64,000 nt of DNA from Monoplex corrugatus (Eukaryota > Mollusca > Gastropoda > Littorinimorpha > Ranellidae): NCBI GenBank assembly GCA_030674185.1, contig CM060315.1, forward strand, positions 88,733,415 to 88,797,414, given 5' to 3'. The translations under genes and the position numbers were made by a program. The notes beneath the pieces were generated by a model that saw nothing but the letters and a program-made list of their open reading frames with translations, did not search any database and was not told the origin of the DNA. Positions 45,037 through 56,738 of the stretch are shown piece by piece; position 1 is the stretch's first letter; each line of letters opens with the position of its first letter.

Positions 45037-45905
45037 TCGACCAATTAACAACAAGGACAACATCAGCAACACCAACACTGAACAACAACAAAACCCTTTC
45101 AGTTCATTAATCAATAACTACAAAAATAATTCCATTTGTATGTCAAAAACAATCCATGTCAAAAACAATATCAGGACAACAACAGCAGCAGCAACAACAC
45201 TGAACAATAAAAAAAACACCTTTCAGTTCATTAATCAATAACTACAAAAATAATTCCATTTGTATGGCACAAACAATCCATGTCAAAAACAATATCAGGA
45301 CAACAACAGCAGCAGCAACAACACTGAACAATAAAAAAAACACCTTTCAGTTATTAATCAATAACTACAAAAATAATTCCATTTGTATGGCACAAACAAT
45401 CCATGTCAAAAACAATATCAGGACAACAACAGCAGCAGCAACAACACTGAACAATAAAAAACAAACCCTTTCAGTTTATTAATCAATAACTACAAAAATA
45501 ATTCCATTTGTATGGCACAAACAGTCCATGTCAAAAACAATATGACAACAACAACAGCAGCAACAACACTGAACAATAAAAAAAACCCTTTCAGTTCATT
45601 AACCAATAGCTACAAAAATAATTCCATTTGTATGTCAAAAACAATATCAGGAAACAACAACAGCAATAACAACACTGAACAACAACGACAACACCGAACA
45701 AGAGCAAGAACAACAACAACACACTTTCAGTACTTTAATTAAATTAATAGCAACAATAATAATTCCATTTGTATGGCACAAACAGTCCATGTCAAAAACA
45801 ATATCAGGCAACAACAACAACAACACTCAACAACAATAAAACATTTTCAGTTTATTAATCAATAACAAGAAAAGTAATTCCATTTGTATGGCACAGCAAG
45901 TCCAC
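45037..45905. repeat. ~124-bp tandem repeat, 7 copies
   Basis: The word tccatttgtatg recurs at 45131, 45255, 45378, 45503, 45623, 45764 and 45879. Each unit contains CAA/CAG runs, a caataactacaaaaataatt block and ccatgtcaaaaacaatat. The last unit runs into the next array. Confidence 0.95.
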
Positions 45906-45949
45906 GCCAAAGCATGCTCGATACAGATAGAAAAGAGTTGCCATGTCCA

Positions 45950-46785
45950 TGCATTAACGCAGTACAAACAGTTAGATACATACATTAACGCAGTACAAAC
46001 ATTGTTGGATACAGACATTAACGCAGTACAAACATAGTTGGATACATACATTAACGCAGTACAAACAGTTAGATACATACATTAATGCAGTACAAACATA
46101 GTTGGATACATACATTAACGCAGTACAAACATAGTTGGATACAGACATTAACGCAGTACATAGTTGGATACATACATTAACGCAGTACAAACATAGTTGG
46201 ATACATACATTAACGCAGTACAAACATAGTTGGATACATACATTAACGCAGTACAAAGTTGGATACATACATTAACGCAGTACAAACATAGACACATACA
46301 TTAACGCAATACAAACATAGTTGGATAATACTTTAACGCAATACAAAATAGTTGGATACATACATTAATGCAGTACAAACATAGTTGGATACATACATTA
46401 ATGCAGTACAAACATAGTTGGATACATACATCAACGCAGTACAAACAGATACATACATTAACGCAGTACAAACATAGATACATACATTAACGCAGTACAA
46501 ACATAGATACATACATTAACGCAGTACAAACATAGTTGGATACATACATTAACGCAGTACAAACATAGTGTACATAGTTGGATACATACATTAACGCAGT
46601 ACAAACACAATTGACACAAATAACAAATGCAGTATAAATTAACGTGGATACATACATTAACGCAGTACAAACACAGTTGAATACATACATTAACAAATGC
46701 AGTATAAATTAACGTGGATACATACATTAACGCAGTACAAACACAGTTGAATACATACATTAACAAATGCAGTATAAATGAAGTG
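45950..46785. repeat. 33-bp minisatellite
   Basis: The unit is attaacgcagtacaaacata followed by gttggatacatac, 33 bp (for example 46081 and 46114). Shorter units lack gttgg. The last part (46600-46785) has longer units that include acaaatgcagtataaatta. Confidence 0.97.
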
Positions 46786-46799
46786 GATACAGGTAGAAA

Positions 46800-46948
46800 G
46801 AAACTCTAGGGAGAGCTAGACAACAGAAGGTCTTCAGAGAAGTAACCCCCTTTAGACAAGTGTTTCGGCCCTGAATTCCTTACACTCTCGGGGGGCCGGG
46901 CCACATCCAGGTCATGACTCCTGGATGCCCTTCTGCTGTTGTCTATTT
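46800..46948. repeat. Inverted repeat with an inner hairpin
   Basis: The words agacaacagaagg (46819) and cttctgctgttgtct (46930s) face each other. Inside, catccagg and cctggatg form an 8-bp stem around tcatgact (46905-46928). It separates the two stretches of the 33-bp array. Confidence 0.6.
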
Positions 46949-47036
46949 TTTTTTTTTTTTTTTTTTTTCCGAACCTGGGCGATTCTGCGCTTCAGAACTG
47001 CGGTACGCGGTTTTACCAATGTGCTAACGGGGCACA
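46949..47036 (-). mobile_element. 3'-truncated tRNA-like retrosequence with oligo(A)
   Basis: On the minus strand GTGCCCCGTTAGCACATTGG starts a tRNA-like sequence with an A-box-like TTAGCACATTGGTAAAAC. It stops at GGTTCGG (start of a B box) and continues directly into about 20 A. This is either a tRNA fragment retroposed by a LINE or a SINE head. It cannot be an active tRNA, because the T-arm and acceptor stem are missing. Confidence 0.55.
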
Positions 47037-47194
47037 CATCATCTGTAGGGAATTTAATCCTTATGAAGTTCACTTTTTTGGTTCCTCCTTGCCCAGATCC
47101 AGCTTGAGCTCCTTTCTGCTGCCTCTGCCATCGCTTTAAGGGCTCTAGTCCTCTTCTTCCCAGAAATGGCGAGTTGTTTCATGAGATCATAAGC

Positions 47195-47400
47195 GGAGGT
47201 GATACATACATACATTAACGCAGTATAAACATAGTTGGATACATACATTAACAAATGCAGTATAAATGAACGTGGATACATACATTAACGCAGTATAAAC
47301 ACAGTTGGATACATACACAAACGCAGTATAAACATAGTTGGATACATACACAAACGCAGTATAAACATGGTTGGATACATACATCAACGCTATACAGTGT
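47195..47400. repeat. Resumption of the 33-bp array
   Basis: The words cattaacgcagtataaacat and agttggatacatacacaaac continue the array of 45950-46785 after about 400 bp of other sequence. Confidence 0.9.
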
Positions 47401-47895
47401 ATACAAACATGGTCAGTTCACCAACATCAGCAACAGATCATGACATCAAATCTGAAATGGGCAGCAGTAACACTTCTCTACAGTTGGCAGCTATGCGACC
47501 TGGTGGCAGGGTGAGCTGTCCAAAAGAGAGATGAAGGCTGGCGAATGGGACGTGAGAGGGCTCTTCCATTCTCTCTTGGTCCCGTGGCTGAGCTGTACCT
47601 GGTTGGTGCACGCTGTGTGGTTATGTCCCGCGGTATATCATCTCCCCACCTTGCCATTCGGTTTGTAGGAAAGGTAACTGATGACTGGGTCCGAATGCGT
47701 CATGCAACACAAAGACAGCCCCCCCCCCCTTCCCTTTGCTTGATGAAATGACTATCGAGTGGCGTTGGACGCTTGGGAAGTGATTGTTCCCAGAGCGGAC
47801 TTTGTTAACTGGTAACACTGCTCCACAAAAAGCTTTTACTGGAAAATGCATGATATAAGGAGGAAAATGCACGGACATCGAAGAATATAGTCTTT
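47400..47895. other. No gene recognised
   Basis: A 9-C run lies at 47719-47728. An ORF of 68 codons on + has no recognisable family. Confidence 0.45.
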
Positions 47896-47899
47896 AACA

Positions 47900-48052
47900 A
47901 ACACACACACACACACACACCGCGCGCGCGCGCGCACACACACACACACACACAATCACACACACACACACACATATATGAAAACACGCAATTCACATGG
48001 ATACACACACCAGACAGACAGACAGACAGACACACACACACACACACACAAC

Positions 48053-48140
<88 letters not shown>

Positions 48141-48215
48141 TAATCACACACACACACACACACACATGTGAAAACACGCAATTCACATGGATACACACAC
48201 CAGACAGACAGACAG

Positions 48216-48248
<33 letters not shown>

Positions 48249-48469
48249 CACACACGCTCTCACAAGAGGGGGGGGGGGGAGAGAAGGTAGCATAAATATA
48301 GGAATTAATGCAGTATAAATACAGTCAGTTTATCAAAAACAACTGATAATAATATGAAGTCAGAAACATAACAGCAACATCACACAAAGAGACTACAGAG
48401 AAGAAAAATGTACAAATCATTTCATAAACATATAGGCACAAGTCCCTCAATTACAAATGGACACATTGC

Positions 48470-48527
<58 letters not shown>

Positions 48528-48600
48528 AACACACACACACACACACAAATTAACATCTACACAAGAGGGGGGGGGGGATAAGTATAGGCATTAGTGTAGT
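47900..48600. repeat. (CA)n arrays within a nested duplication
   Basis: CA tracts at 47901-48260 contain two copies of atgaaaacacgcaattcaca / gtgaaaacacgcaattcaca followed by tggatacacacaccagacag. A second module at 48478-48600 again has (CA)n, acaagagggggggggg and ataagtataggcattagtg, parallel to 48255-48310. Confidence 0.85.
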
Positions 48601-48603
48601 AAT

Positions 48604-48847
48604 AGACAAGGTTGTGTTTTGTCACCAGATGTTTTCACTTTACAGCGAAAAAATCATGAGAAACCTGGAGGAATACCTTGGATTAAAGGTTGGAGGAAAA
48701 ATGATAAACAACATTCGATACTCAGATGTCACCGTGCTAATTGCAGAAAATGAAAGGGACCTACAAAACCTTGTGAATATAACAGAAATAGAAAGCAAAA
48801 ATAAAGGGTTGGAGCTAAGAAGCAAGAAGACTGAAGTCATGGTAATC

Positions 48848-48883
<36 letters not shown>

Positions 48884-49590
48884 CTCATGCAAAATAACAG
48901 CAAACGGCACAACCTTGAGGCAGGTTGATAAGTTTAAATATCTAGGAACGATCATTTCACCAGACGGCAAATGCACATCAGAAATAGCCAGCAGAATCGC
49001 CCAAGCCAAAACAGCATTCAAGAAGATGACAAGCATTCTTACCAACAAATGCCTATCAATTAACATCAGGAAAAGAGTTCTTGAATGTTATGTAGAACCG
49101 ATAATGTTAAACGGTTGTGTGGCGTGGACAGTCAACAAGCAAAGCCAGAACAAGATTGAGGCAGCCGAGATGTGGTTTCTAAGAAGAATGTTGAGAGTTC
49201 CATGGACAGCAAAGAAAACAAACGAGACAATCTTGATGGAGGCAGACACAAGATCATTTACAAAGAAGATTAGGAAAAGACAGGCAACATTTATAGGCCA
49301 TGTTATGAGGAAAGGGGAATTGGAGCACCTGGTCACAACAAGAAAGCTGAAGGGAAAGAAAAGACAGGCAACATTGATAGACCACTTTATGAGGAAAGGG
49401 GAACTGGAGCACCTGGTCACAACAGGAAAGCTGGAGAGAAAGAGAACACCAGGTAGACCCAGGGAAAAATATTGGACGGACTTGCAGAGTGGCTGAGGAC
49501 AGAGAGGGTGGAAGATGTGCTTACAGCAACAAGGGATAGATGAATATGGAGGGCCATGATCGCCAACGCCATGTGGCAAGGCACTTGACG
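48604..49590 (+). pseudogene. LINE-B copy, longest at its 5' side, with RT remnant
   Basis: It begins within the RT at the RQGC region and includes GLKVGGKMINNIRYSDVTVL (the catalytic YADD reads YSDV), KTEVMVISK, then 31 A in a row (48851-48881) where other copies have coding sequence. The 48915-49496 frame has DKFKYLGTIISPDGK, SILTNKCLSINIRKRVLE and a perfectly in-frame 84-bp duplication (HVMRKGELEHLVTT and HFMRKGELEHLVTT). It ends in (GAT)n at about 49590. Confidence 0.9.
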
Positions 49591-49599
49591 ATGATGATG

Positions 49600-50455
49600 A
49601 GTTTAGTATAAATATAGTCAGTTTATCAAAAATAACAGATAATAATACAGATAATAGGACCATCACACACAGAGATTACAGGGAAGAAAAGTGTATAAAT
49701 CATTTCATAAACACAAAGGAAAAACAAGAGCTATCATTAATCAGATCAACATTGGTATCATCTCAAAAGTAACTGCACAGACTCCTACAGCGTGGAATGG
49801 AAAGTGTTTGGGCTTTTCCTGATAGAGGTAAAGGAAAAGTGAAGAAAAGGAAAAGACAACTGAAGAACAAATAAGTTTGTCAAACCGTCTGTGTGTGTGT
49901 TTGTGGGCTGTTTGTTGATTGCTATCCAGATATGTCTGCAAGTTTGTCATGATATGTATATATGTGTGTTTCCTCTTTGCTGTTGTTGTTGTTGTTGCTG
50001 TTGTAGCTGTTGTTGTCGGCCATCATGTTGTGTCGATATGGATATATATGAATGTATGTATGTCTCTATGCGGGCATGTGGATATATGCATGTATTTACT
50101 GTTATTTTTATCTCATATGTTTATTTATCTACATACTCCTTTATTTTATATTTATTTATTCACCTACTTCTTATTCACTTACTTACGTACTTACTTGCTT
50201 ACATACCTATCTGTGATTAAGAAAATATTGTCTTCACCTAGTTGAGAGACAGCTGAGCATTTGTGCGTTGGCTTGGTGGTGGTGGTGGGGGTGGTGGTGG
50301 GGGGGTGGTGGTCTGTCATGTGAGACGATTTATACAGAATAGCTAGTTGTGTTGTGACGCCAAACTTTAATTATTTATTTGTTTACTTTATATGTATGTT
50401 CAGGTTCTAGTAAGTATTCAAATATACAGACTTACGTGAGCTTATCACTAAGACG
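49600..50455. other. Partial duplicate of 48300-48440, then no recognised feature
   Basis: The stretch 49600-49710 (gtcagtttatcaaaaataac ... aaatcatttcataaacac) matches 48325-48430. From 49740 to 50455 there is a GTT trinucleotide run (49980-50015) and a G/T-rich stretch (50270-50315), but no gene. Confidence 0.6.
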
Positions 50456-50459
50456 TCTG

Positions 50460-53400
50460 ACATTCTGGGTGTGACAGTGATATCTGGGTGTTGATAGTGT
50501 TGGCTGGGTGTTGACAGTGATAGCTGGGTGTTGACAGTGATATCTGGGTGTTGACAGTGATATCTGGGTGTTGATAGTGATAGCTGGGTGTTGACAGTGA
50601 TATCTGGGTGTTGATAGTGATATCTGGGTGTTGGTAGTGTTGGCTGGGTGTTGACAGTGATATCTGGGTGTTGACAGTGATATCTGGGTGTTGACAGTGT
50701 TAGCTGGGTGTTGACAGTGATATCTGGGTGTTGACAGTGATATCTGGGTGTTGATAGTGTTGGCTGGGTGTTGATAGTGTTGGCTGGGTGTTGACAGTGA
50801 TAGCTGGGTGTGATAAACTGGGTGTTGACAGTGATATCTGGGTGTTGACAGTGATATCTGGGTGTTGATAGTGTTGGCTGGGTGTTGACAGTGATAGTTG
50901 GGTGTGACAGTGATAGCTGGGTGTTGACAGTGATAGCTGGGTGTGACAGTGATAGTTGGGTGTTGACAGTGATAGCTGAGTGTTGACAGTGATATCTGGG
51001 TGTTGACAGTGATATCTGGGTGTTGATAGTGTTGGCTGGGTGTTGACAGCGATAGCTGGGTGTTGACAGTTATAGCTGGGTGTTGATAGTGATAGCTGGG
51101 TGTTCATAGTGATGGCTGGGTGTTGACAGTGATAGTTGGGTGTGACAGTGATAGCTGGGTGTTGACAGTGATAGCTGGGTGTTGACAGTGATAGCTGGGT
51201 GTTGATAGTGATGGCTGGGTGTTGACAGTGATATCTGGGTGTTGACAGTGATATCTGGGTGTTGACAGTGATATCTGGGTGTCGACAGTGATAGCTGGTG
51301 TTGACAGTGATAGTTGGGTGTGACAGTGATAGCTGGATGTTGACAGTGATAGCTGGATGTTGATAGTGATAGCTGGATGTTGACAGTGATAGCTTAGTGT
51401 TGACAGTGATATGTGGGTGTTGACAGTGTTAGCTAGCTGGGTGTTGACCGTGATGTCGAGTGTTCATAGTGATAGCTGGGTGTTGATAGTGATATCTGGT
51501 TGTTGACAGTGATATGTGGGTGTTGACAATAATAGCTGGGTGTTGATAATGATATCTGGATGTTGATAGTGATATCTGGATGTTGACAGTATCTGGGTGT
51601 TGACAGTAATATCTGGGTGTTGACAGTGATATCTGGACGTTAACAGTAATATCTGGGTGTTGACAATGATAGCTGGGTGTTGATAGTGATATCCGGATGT
51701 TGACAGTGGTGTCTGGGTGTTGACAGTGATACTGGATGTTGACTGTGATATCTGTGTTGACTGTGATATCTGTGTTGACAGTGATATCTGGATGTTGACA
51801 GTGATATCTGAATGTTGACGTGATATTTGGGTGTTGACGGTGATATCTAGGTGTTGACAGTGATAGCTGAGTGTTGACAGTGATATATGAATGTTGACAG
51901 TGATATCTGGGTGTTGACAGTGATATCTGGGTGTTGACAGTGATATATGGATGCTGACAGTGATATTTGGGTGTTGACAGTGATATTTGGGTGTTGACAG
52001 TGATAGCTGGGTGTTGACAGTGATATATGGATGTTGACAGTGAGATCTGGATGTTGACAGTGATATATGGATGTTGTCAGTGATATCTGCGTTGACAGTG
52101 AGATCTGTGTTGACAGTGATAGCTTGGTGTTGACAGTGATATCTGGGTGTTGACAGTGATATATGGATGTTGACAATGAGATCTGTGTTGACAGTGAGAT
52201 CTGTGTTGACAGTGATATCTGGGTGTTGACAGTGATATCTGGGTGTTGACAGTGATATATGGATGTTGACAGTGAGATCTGGATGTTGACAGTGATATAT
52301 GGATGTTGACAGTGATATATGGATGTTGACAGCGATATATGGATGTTGACAGAGATCTGTGTTGACAGTGAGATCTGTGTTGACAGTGATAGCTTGGTGT
52401 TGACAGTGATATCTGGGTGTTGACAGTGATATCTGGATGTTGACAGTGATATATGGATTTTGACAGTGATATCTGGTGTTGACAGTGATAACTGATGTTG
52501 ACAGTGAATCTGGTGTTGACAGTGATATATGGTGTTGACAGTGATATCTGGTGTTGACAGTGATATCTGTGTTGACAGTGAACTGATGTTGACAGTGATA
52601 CTGGTGTTGACAGTGATACTGGATGTTGACAGTGATAGCTTGGTGTTGACAGTGAATACTTGGTGTTGACAGTGATACTGGTGTTGACAGTGATACTGGT
52701 GTTGACAGAGATATCTGGTGTTGTCAGTGATACTGATGTTGACAGTGATATCTGGATGTTGACAGTGATATCTGTGTTGACAGTGATATCTGTGTTGACA
52801 TGATATCTGGTGTTGACAGTGATATCTGTGTTGACAGTGATATCTGTGTTGACAGTGATATCTGTGTTGACAGTGATATCTGTGTTGACAGTGAATCTGT
52901 GTTGACAGTGATATCTGTGGTTGACAGTGATATCTGTGTTGACAGTGATATCTGGTGTTGACAGTGATATCTGTGTTGACAGTGATATCTGTGGTTGATG
53001 TGATATCTGTGTTGACATGTGATATCTGTGTTGACTGTGATATCTGTGTTGACAGTGAATCTGTGTTGACTGTGATATCTGTGTTGACAGTGATATCTGG
53101 TGTTGACAGTGATATCTGTGTTGACAGTGATATCTGTGTTGACTGATATCTGTGTGACTATATCTGTGTTGACGTGATATCTGTGTTGACTGTGATATCT
53201 GTGTTGACTGATATCTGTGTTGACAGTGATATCTGTGTTGACGTGATATCTGTGTTGACTGTGATATCTGTGTTGACAGTGATATCTGTGTGACAGTGAT
53301 ATCTTTGACAGTGATATCTGTGTTGACAGTGATATCTGTGTTGACAGTGATATCTGTGTTGAATAGTTCGGATATCTGTGTTGACATGTGATATCTGTGT

Positions 53401-55495
53401 TGACAGTGATATCTGTGTTGACTGATATCTGTGTTGACTGTGATATCTGTGTTGACTGTGATATCTGTGTTGACTGTGAACGATGTATCTGTGTTGAGTG
53501 ATATCTGGGTTTGACAGTGATATCTGGTGTTGACAGTGATACTGGTGTTGACAGTGATATCTGATGTTGACAGTATATCTGTGTTGACAGTGATATCTGG
53601 TGTTGACAGTGATACTGTGTTGACAGTGATATCTGGATGTTGACAGTGATATCTGGATGTTGACAGTGATATATGGTGTTGACAGTGATATCTGTGTTTG
53701 ACAGGATATCTGGTGTTGACAGTGATACTGGTATTGACAGTGATATCTGTGTTGACAGTGAATATGTGTTGTCAGTGATATCTGTGTGACAGTGATATCT
53801 GTGTTGACAGCGATATCTGGTGTTGACAGTGAGATCTGTGTTGACAGTGATAGCGGGTGTTGACAGTGAGATCTGTGTTGACAGTGATAGCTGGTGTTGA
53901 CAGTGAATCTGTTTGACAGTGATAGCTGGTGTTGACAGTGATATCTGGTGTTGACATTGATATCTGGTGTTGACATGATATTGGATGTTGACAGTGATAT
54001 ATGGATTCGACAGTGATATCTGGATGTTGACATGATATTGATGTTGACAGTGATATCTGGATGTTGACAATTGATTCAGTGATGTTGACAGTGATATCTG
54101 GATGTCGACAGTGATATATGGATTTTGAATTTGAAATCTGGGTGTTGACAGTGATACCTGATGTTGATAGTGATATTGTGTTGACAGTGATATCTGTGTT
54201 GACAGTGATACTGATGTTGACAGTGATGTCTGTGTTGACAGTGATATCTGGATGTTGACAGTGATATCTGTGTTGACAGTGATACTGGGTTTATATCTGG
54301 ATGTTGACAGTGATATATGGATGTTGACAGTGATATATGGATGTTGACAGTGATATCTGGGTGTTGACAGTGATATCTGGTATTGACAGTGATATCTGGG
54401 TATTGACAGTGATATCTGGGTATTGACAGTGATATATGGATGTTGACAGTGATATATGGATGTTGACAGTGATATCTGGATGTTGACAGTGATATCTGGG
54501 TATTGACAGTGATATCTGGGTATTGACAGTGATATCTGGGTATTGACAGCGATATCTGGGTATTGACAGCGATATATGGATGTTGACAGTGATATCTGGA
54601 TGTTGACAGTGATATCTGGATGTTGACAGTGATGGCTGGGTGTTGACAGTGTTAGCTGGGTGTTCACAGTGTTAGCTGGGTGTTGACAGTGATGGCTGGG
54701 TGTTGACAGTGTTAGCTGGTTGTTGACAGTGTTAGCTGGGTGTTGACAGTGTTAGCTGGGTGTTGACAGTGATGGCTGGGTGTTGACAGTGATGGCTGGG
54801 TGTTGACAGTGATGGATGGGTGTGACAGTGTTAGCTGGGTGTTGACAGTGATGGCTGGGTGTTGACAGTGATGGCTGGGTGTTGACAGTGATGGATGGGT
54901 GTTGACAGTGTTAGCTGGGTGTTGACAGTGATGACTGGGTGTTGACAGTGATGGATGGGTGTTGACAGTGATGGATGGGTGTTGACAGTGATGGATGGGT
55001 GTTGACAGTGATGGATGGGTGTTCACAGTGTTAGCTGGGTGTTGACAGTGTTAGCTGGGTGTTGGCAGTGATGGTTGGATGTTCACAGTGTTAGCTGGGT
55101 GTTGACAGTGTTAGCTGGGTGTTGGTAGTGATGGTTGGATGTTCACAGTGTTAGCTGGGTGTTGACAGTGATGGATGGGTGTTGACAGTGATGGATGGGT
55201 GTTGACAGTGTTAGCTGGGTGTTGACAGTGTTAGCTGGGTGTTGGCAGTGATGGTTGGATGTTCACAGTGTTAGCTGGGTGTTGACAGTGTTAGCTGGGT
55301 GTTCACAGTGTTAGCTGGGTGTTGACAGTGATGGATGGGTGTTGACAGTGATGGATGGGTGTTCACAGTGTTAGCTGGGTGTTGACAGTGTTAGCTGGGT
55401 GTTGGCAGTGATGGTTGGATGTTCACAGTGTTAGCTGGGTGTTCACAGTGTTAGTTGGGTGTTGGCAGTGATGGTTGGATGTTCACAGTGTTCAC
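50460..55495. repeat. 20-bp minisatellite, ~5 kb
   Basis: The unit is gttgacagtgatatctgggt (20 bp). Three zones are visible: 50460-52480 mostly 20-bp units; 52480-54280 shorter 17-19-bp forms such as gttgacagtgatatctgt with many indels; 54280-55495 20-bp units, with gttagctgggt, atggatgggt and ggttggatgttcaca variants arranged as higher-order blocks. The minus strand is stop-poor, giving spurious ORFs up to 647 codons. Confidence 0.98.
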
Positions 55496-55955
55496 TGACG
55501 GTTAGGAGTTCACTAGATGCCTGACATGCTCAGATCCACATTCAAACTGTTGAGATTACTGTATGTATGTTATTTTGTCCACACTCACAGGTGATGTTTC
55601 ATTCCATGGCGCCCTTACTCTGACTTGGGCGAGTGTGAATGTCGGCTGTGTCTATGTTTCCATAAGTCACTGGACACTGACAACTTACAGGATAATTAAC
55701 AGGCTTATTCAGTTGATGTTTTGTACACACACAAGGAGGGTTTAGGCACAAACAGGTCTGTACATATGTTGACTTGGAATTGAGTACGAGATCAGAAAAA
55801 TCTCCACCTCCTCCAGGTGTTTCAAGGTGGTCACTGGGAATCCTGCAGGTGGAAACGTTGGGCTCCAGCAGGTGTTGAAAGGAAGATGGTCACATTCCAA
55901 ACAAATAGTAGACTGCATACGCTTTGAACCACCAGACGAACTCCATCATCTGTGG
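55496..55955. other. No gene recognised
   Basis: Unique-looking sequence between the 20-bp array and the (GA)n-bounded LINE. Nothing recognised. Confidence 0.45.
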
Positions 55956-55956
55956 A

Positions 55957-55957
<1 letters not shown>

Positions 55958-56019
<62 letters not shown>
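55958..56019 (+). repeat. (GA)n, left border of LINE-E
   Basis: About 60 bp of pure GA directly precede the 3' end of the inverted LINE-E insertion. Confidence 0.95.
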
Positions 56020-56020
<1 letters not shown>

Positions 56021-56738
56021 CAGATAGTTTATTCATATTAGGCCTTGGCCCCTTATGAAGGGGTATGTGAACAATACAATACCTTCTAAATAATGCACAA
56101 AAAGGTTTGAATTATACATATCAATAACTCATCTTATGACACAGCATTTTCTCTAAATTTCATAGCTTTATATAAGAACACAGAAAATTTGCGGACAATT
56201 TCTATATTTGTTGATGACAACAACAAGCACAGTTTAAACAGACAAGGCTGTCTATAATACTTAGGCTGAATAAACTTTTCCCTAAAATCTGTAAGTGCTT
56301 TACAACAAAAGACAAAGTGTACTTCGTTTTCTTTAGATTCTTTGCATAATGGACTTAATAAATCATTATCATTTAATACTTTATATCTATATCGATGTAC
56401 AGCCAAATCAGATACACCAAACCTAAATCTTGTTGTAATATACTTCACATGTCGTTCTAAATTTAGCTGCAAATACAGTTTTATTTCAGATACACTACTA
56501 AATGTTCTGATAAATTATTTTTTAGCTCTACTGGCAAGATCCTTACAAGCAACAACATAACTCAATCGTGTAGTGAAAAAAATTCCCAAATACTTGTAAA
56601 TATTTACAACAGGCATTACAGCACCATCATACACCCATCGTTCTCTTGCACCTAAATATCCACCTTTTCTAAATACAATAATATTAGTTTTACTCATATT
56701 AACTTTTAGCTGGAGCGAAGACGCAGCACGTTTATTTT
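56020..56738 (-). pseudogene. LINE-E, C-terminal part (minus strand)
   Basis: Minus-strand coding includes LQLKVNMSKTNIIVFRKGG, NIYKYLGIFF, then GVSDLAVHRYRYKVLNDND and ENEVHFVFCCKALTDFREKF. This is the post-RT region of a non-LTR element. Frame breaks lie near 56510. It ends close to the (GA)n tract. It continues in the opposite orientation at 56739. Confidence 0.8.

Noticed and set aside
47545..47751. 68-codon plus-strand ORF between arrays
   Set aside because: No recognisable domain or motif, and it ends in a C homopolymer region; likely chance.
52077..54667. Minus-strand ORFs up to 647 codons (STQISLSTQ-type)
   Set aside because: They are stop-free passages through the 20-bp array; frame shifts do not stop them, which is the mark of repeat-driven openness.
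50460..55495. Possible CRISPR-like array
   Set aside because: Units are head-to-tail without unique spacers, in a eukaryotic context, with no cas genes. The same applies to the other arrays.
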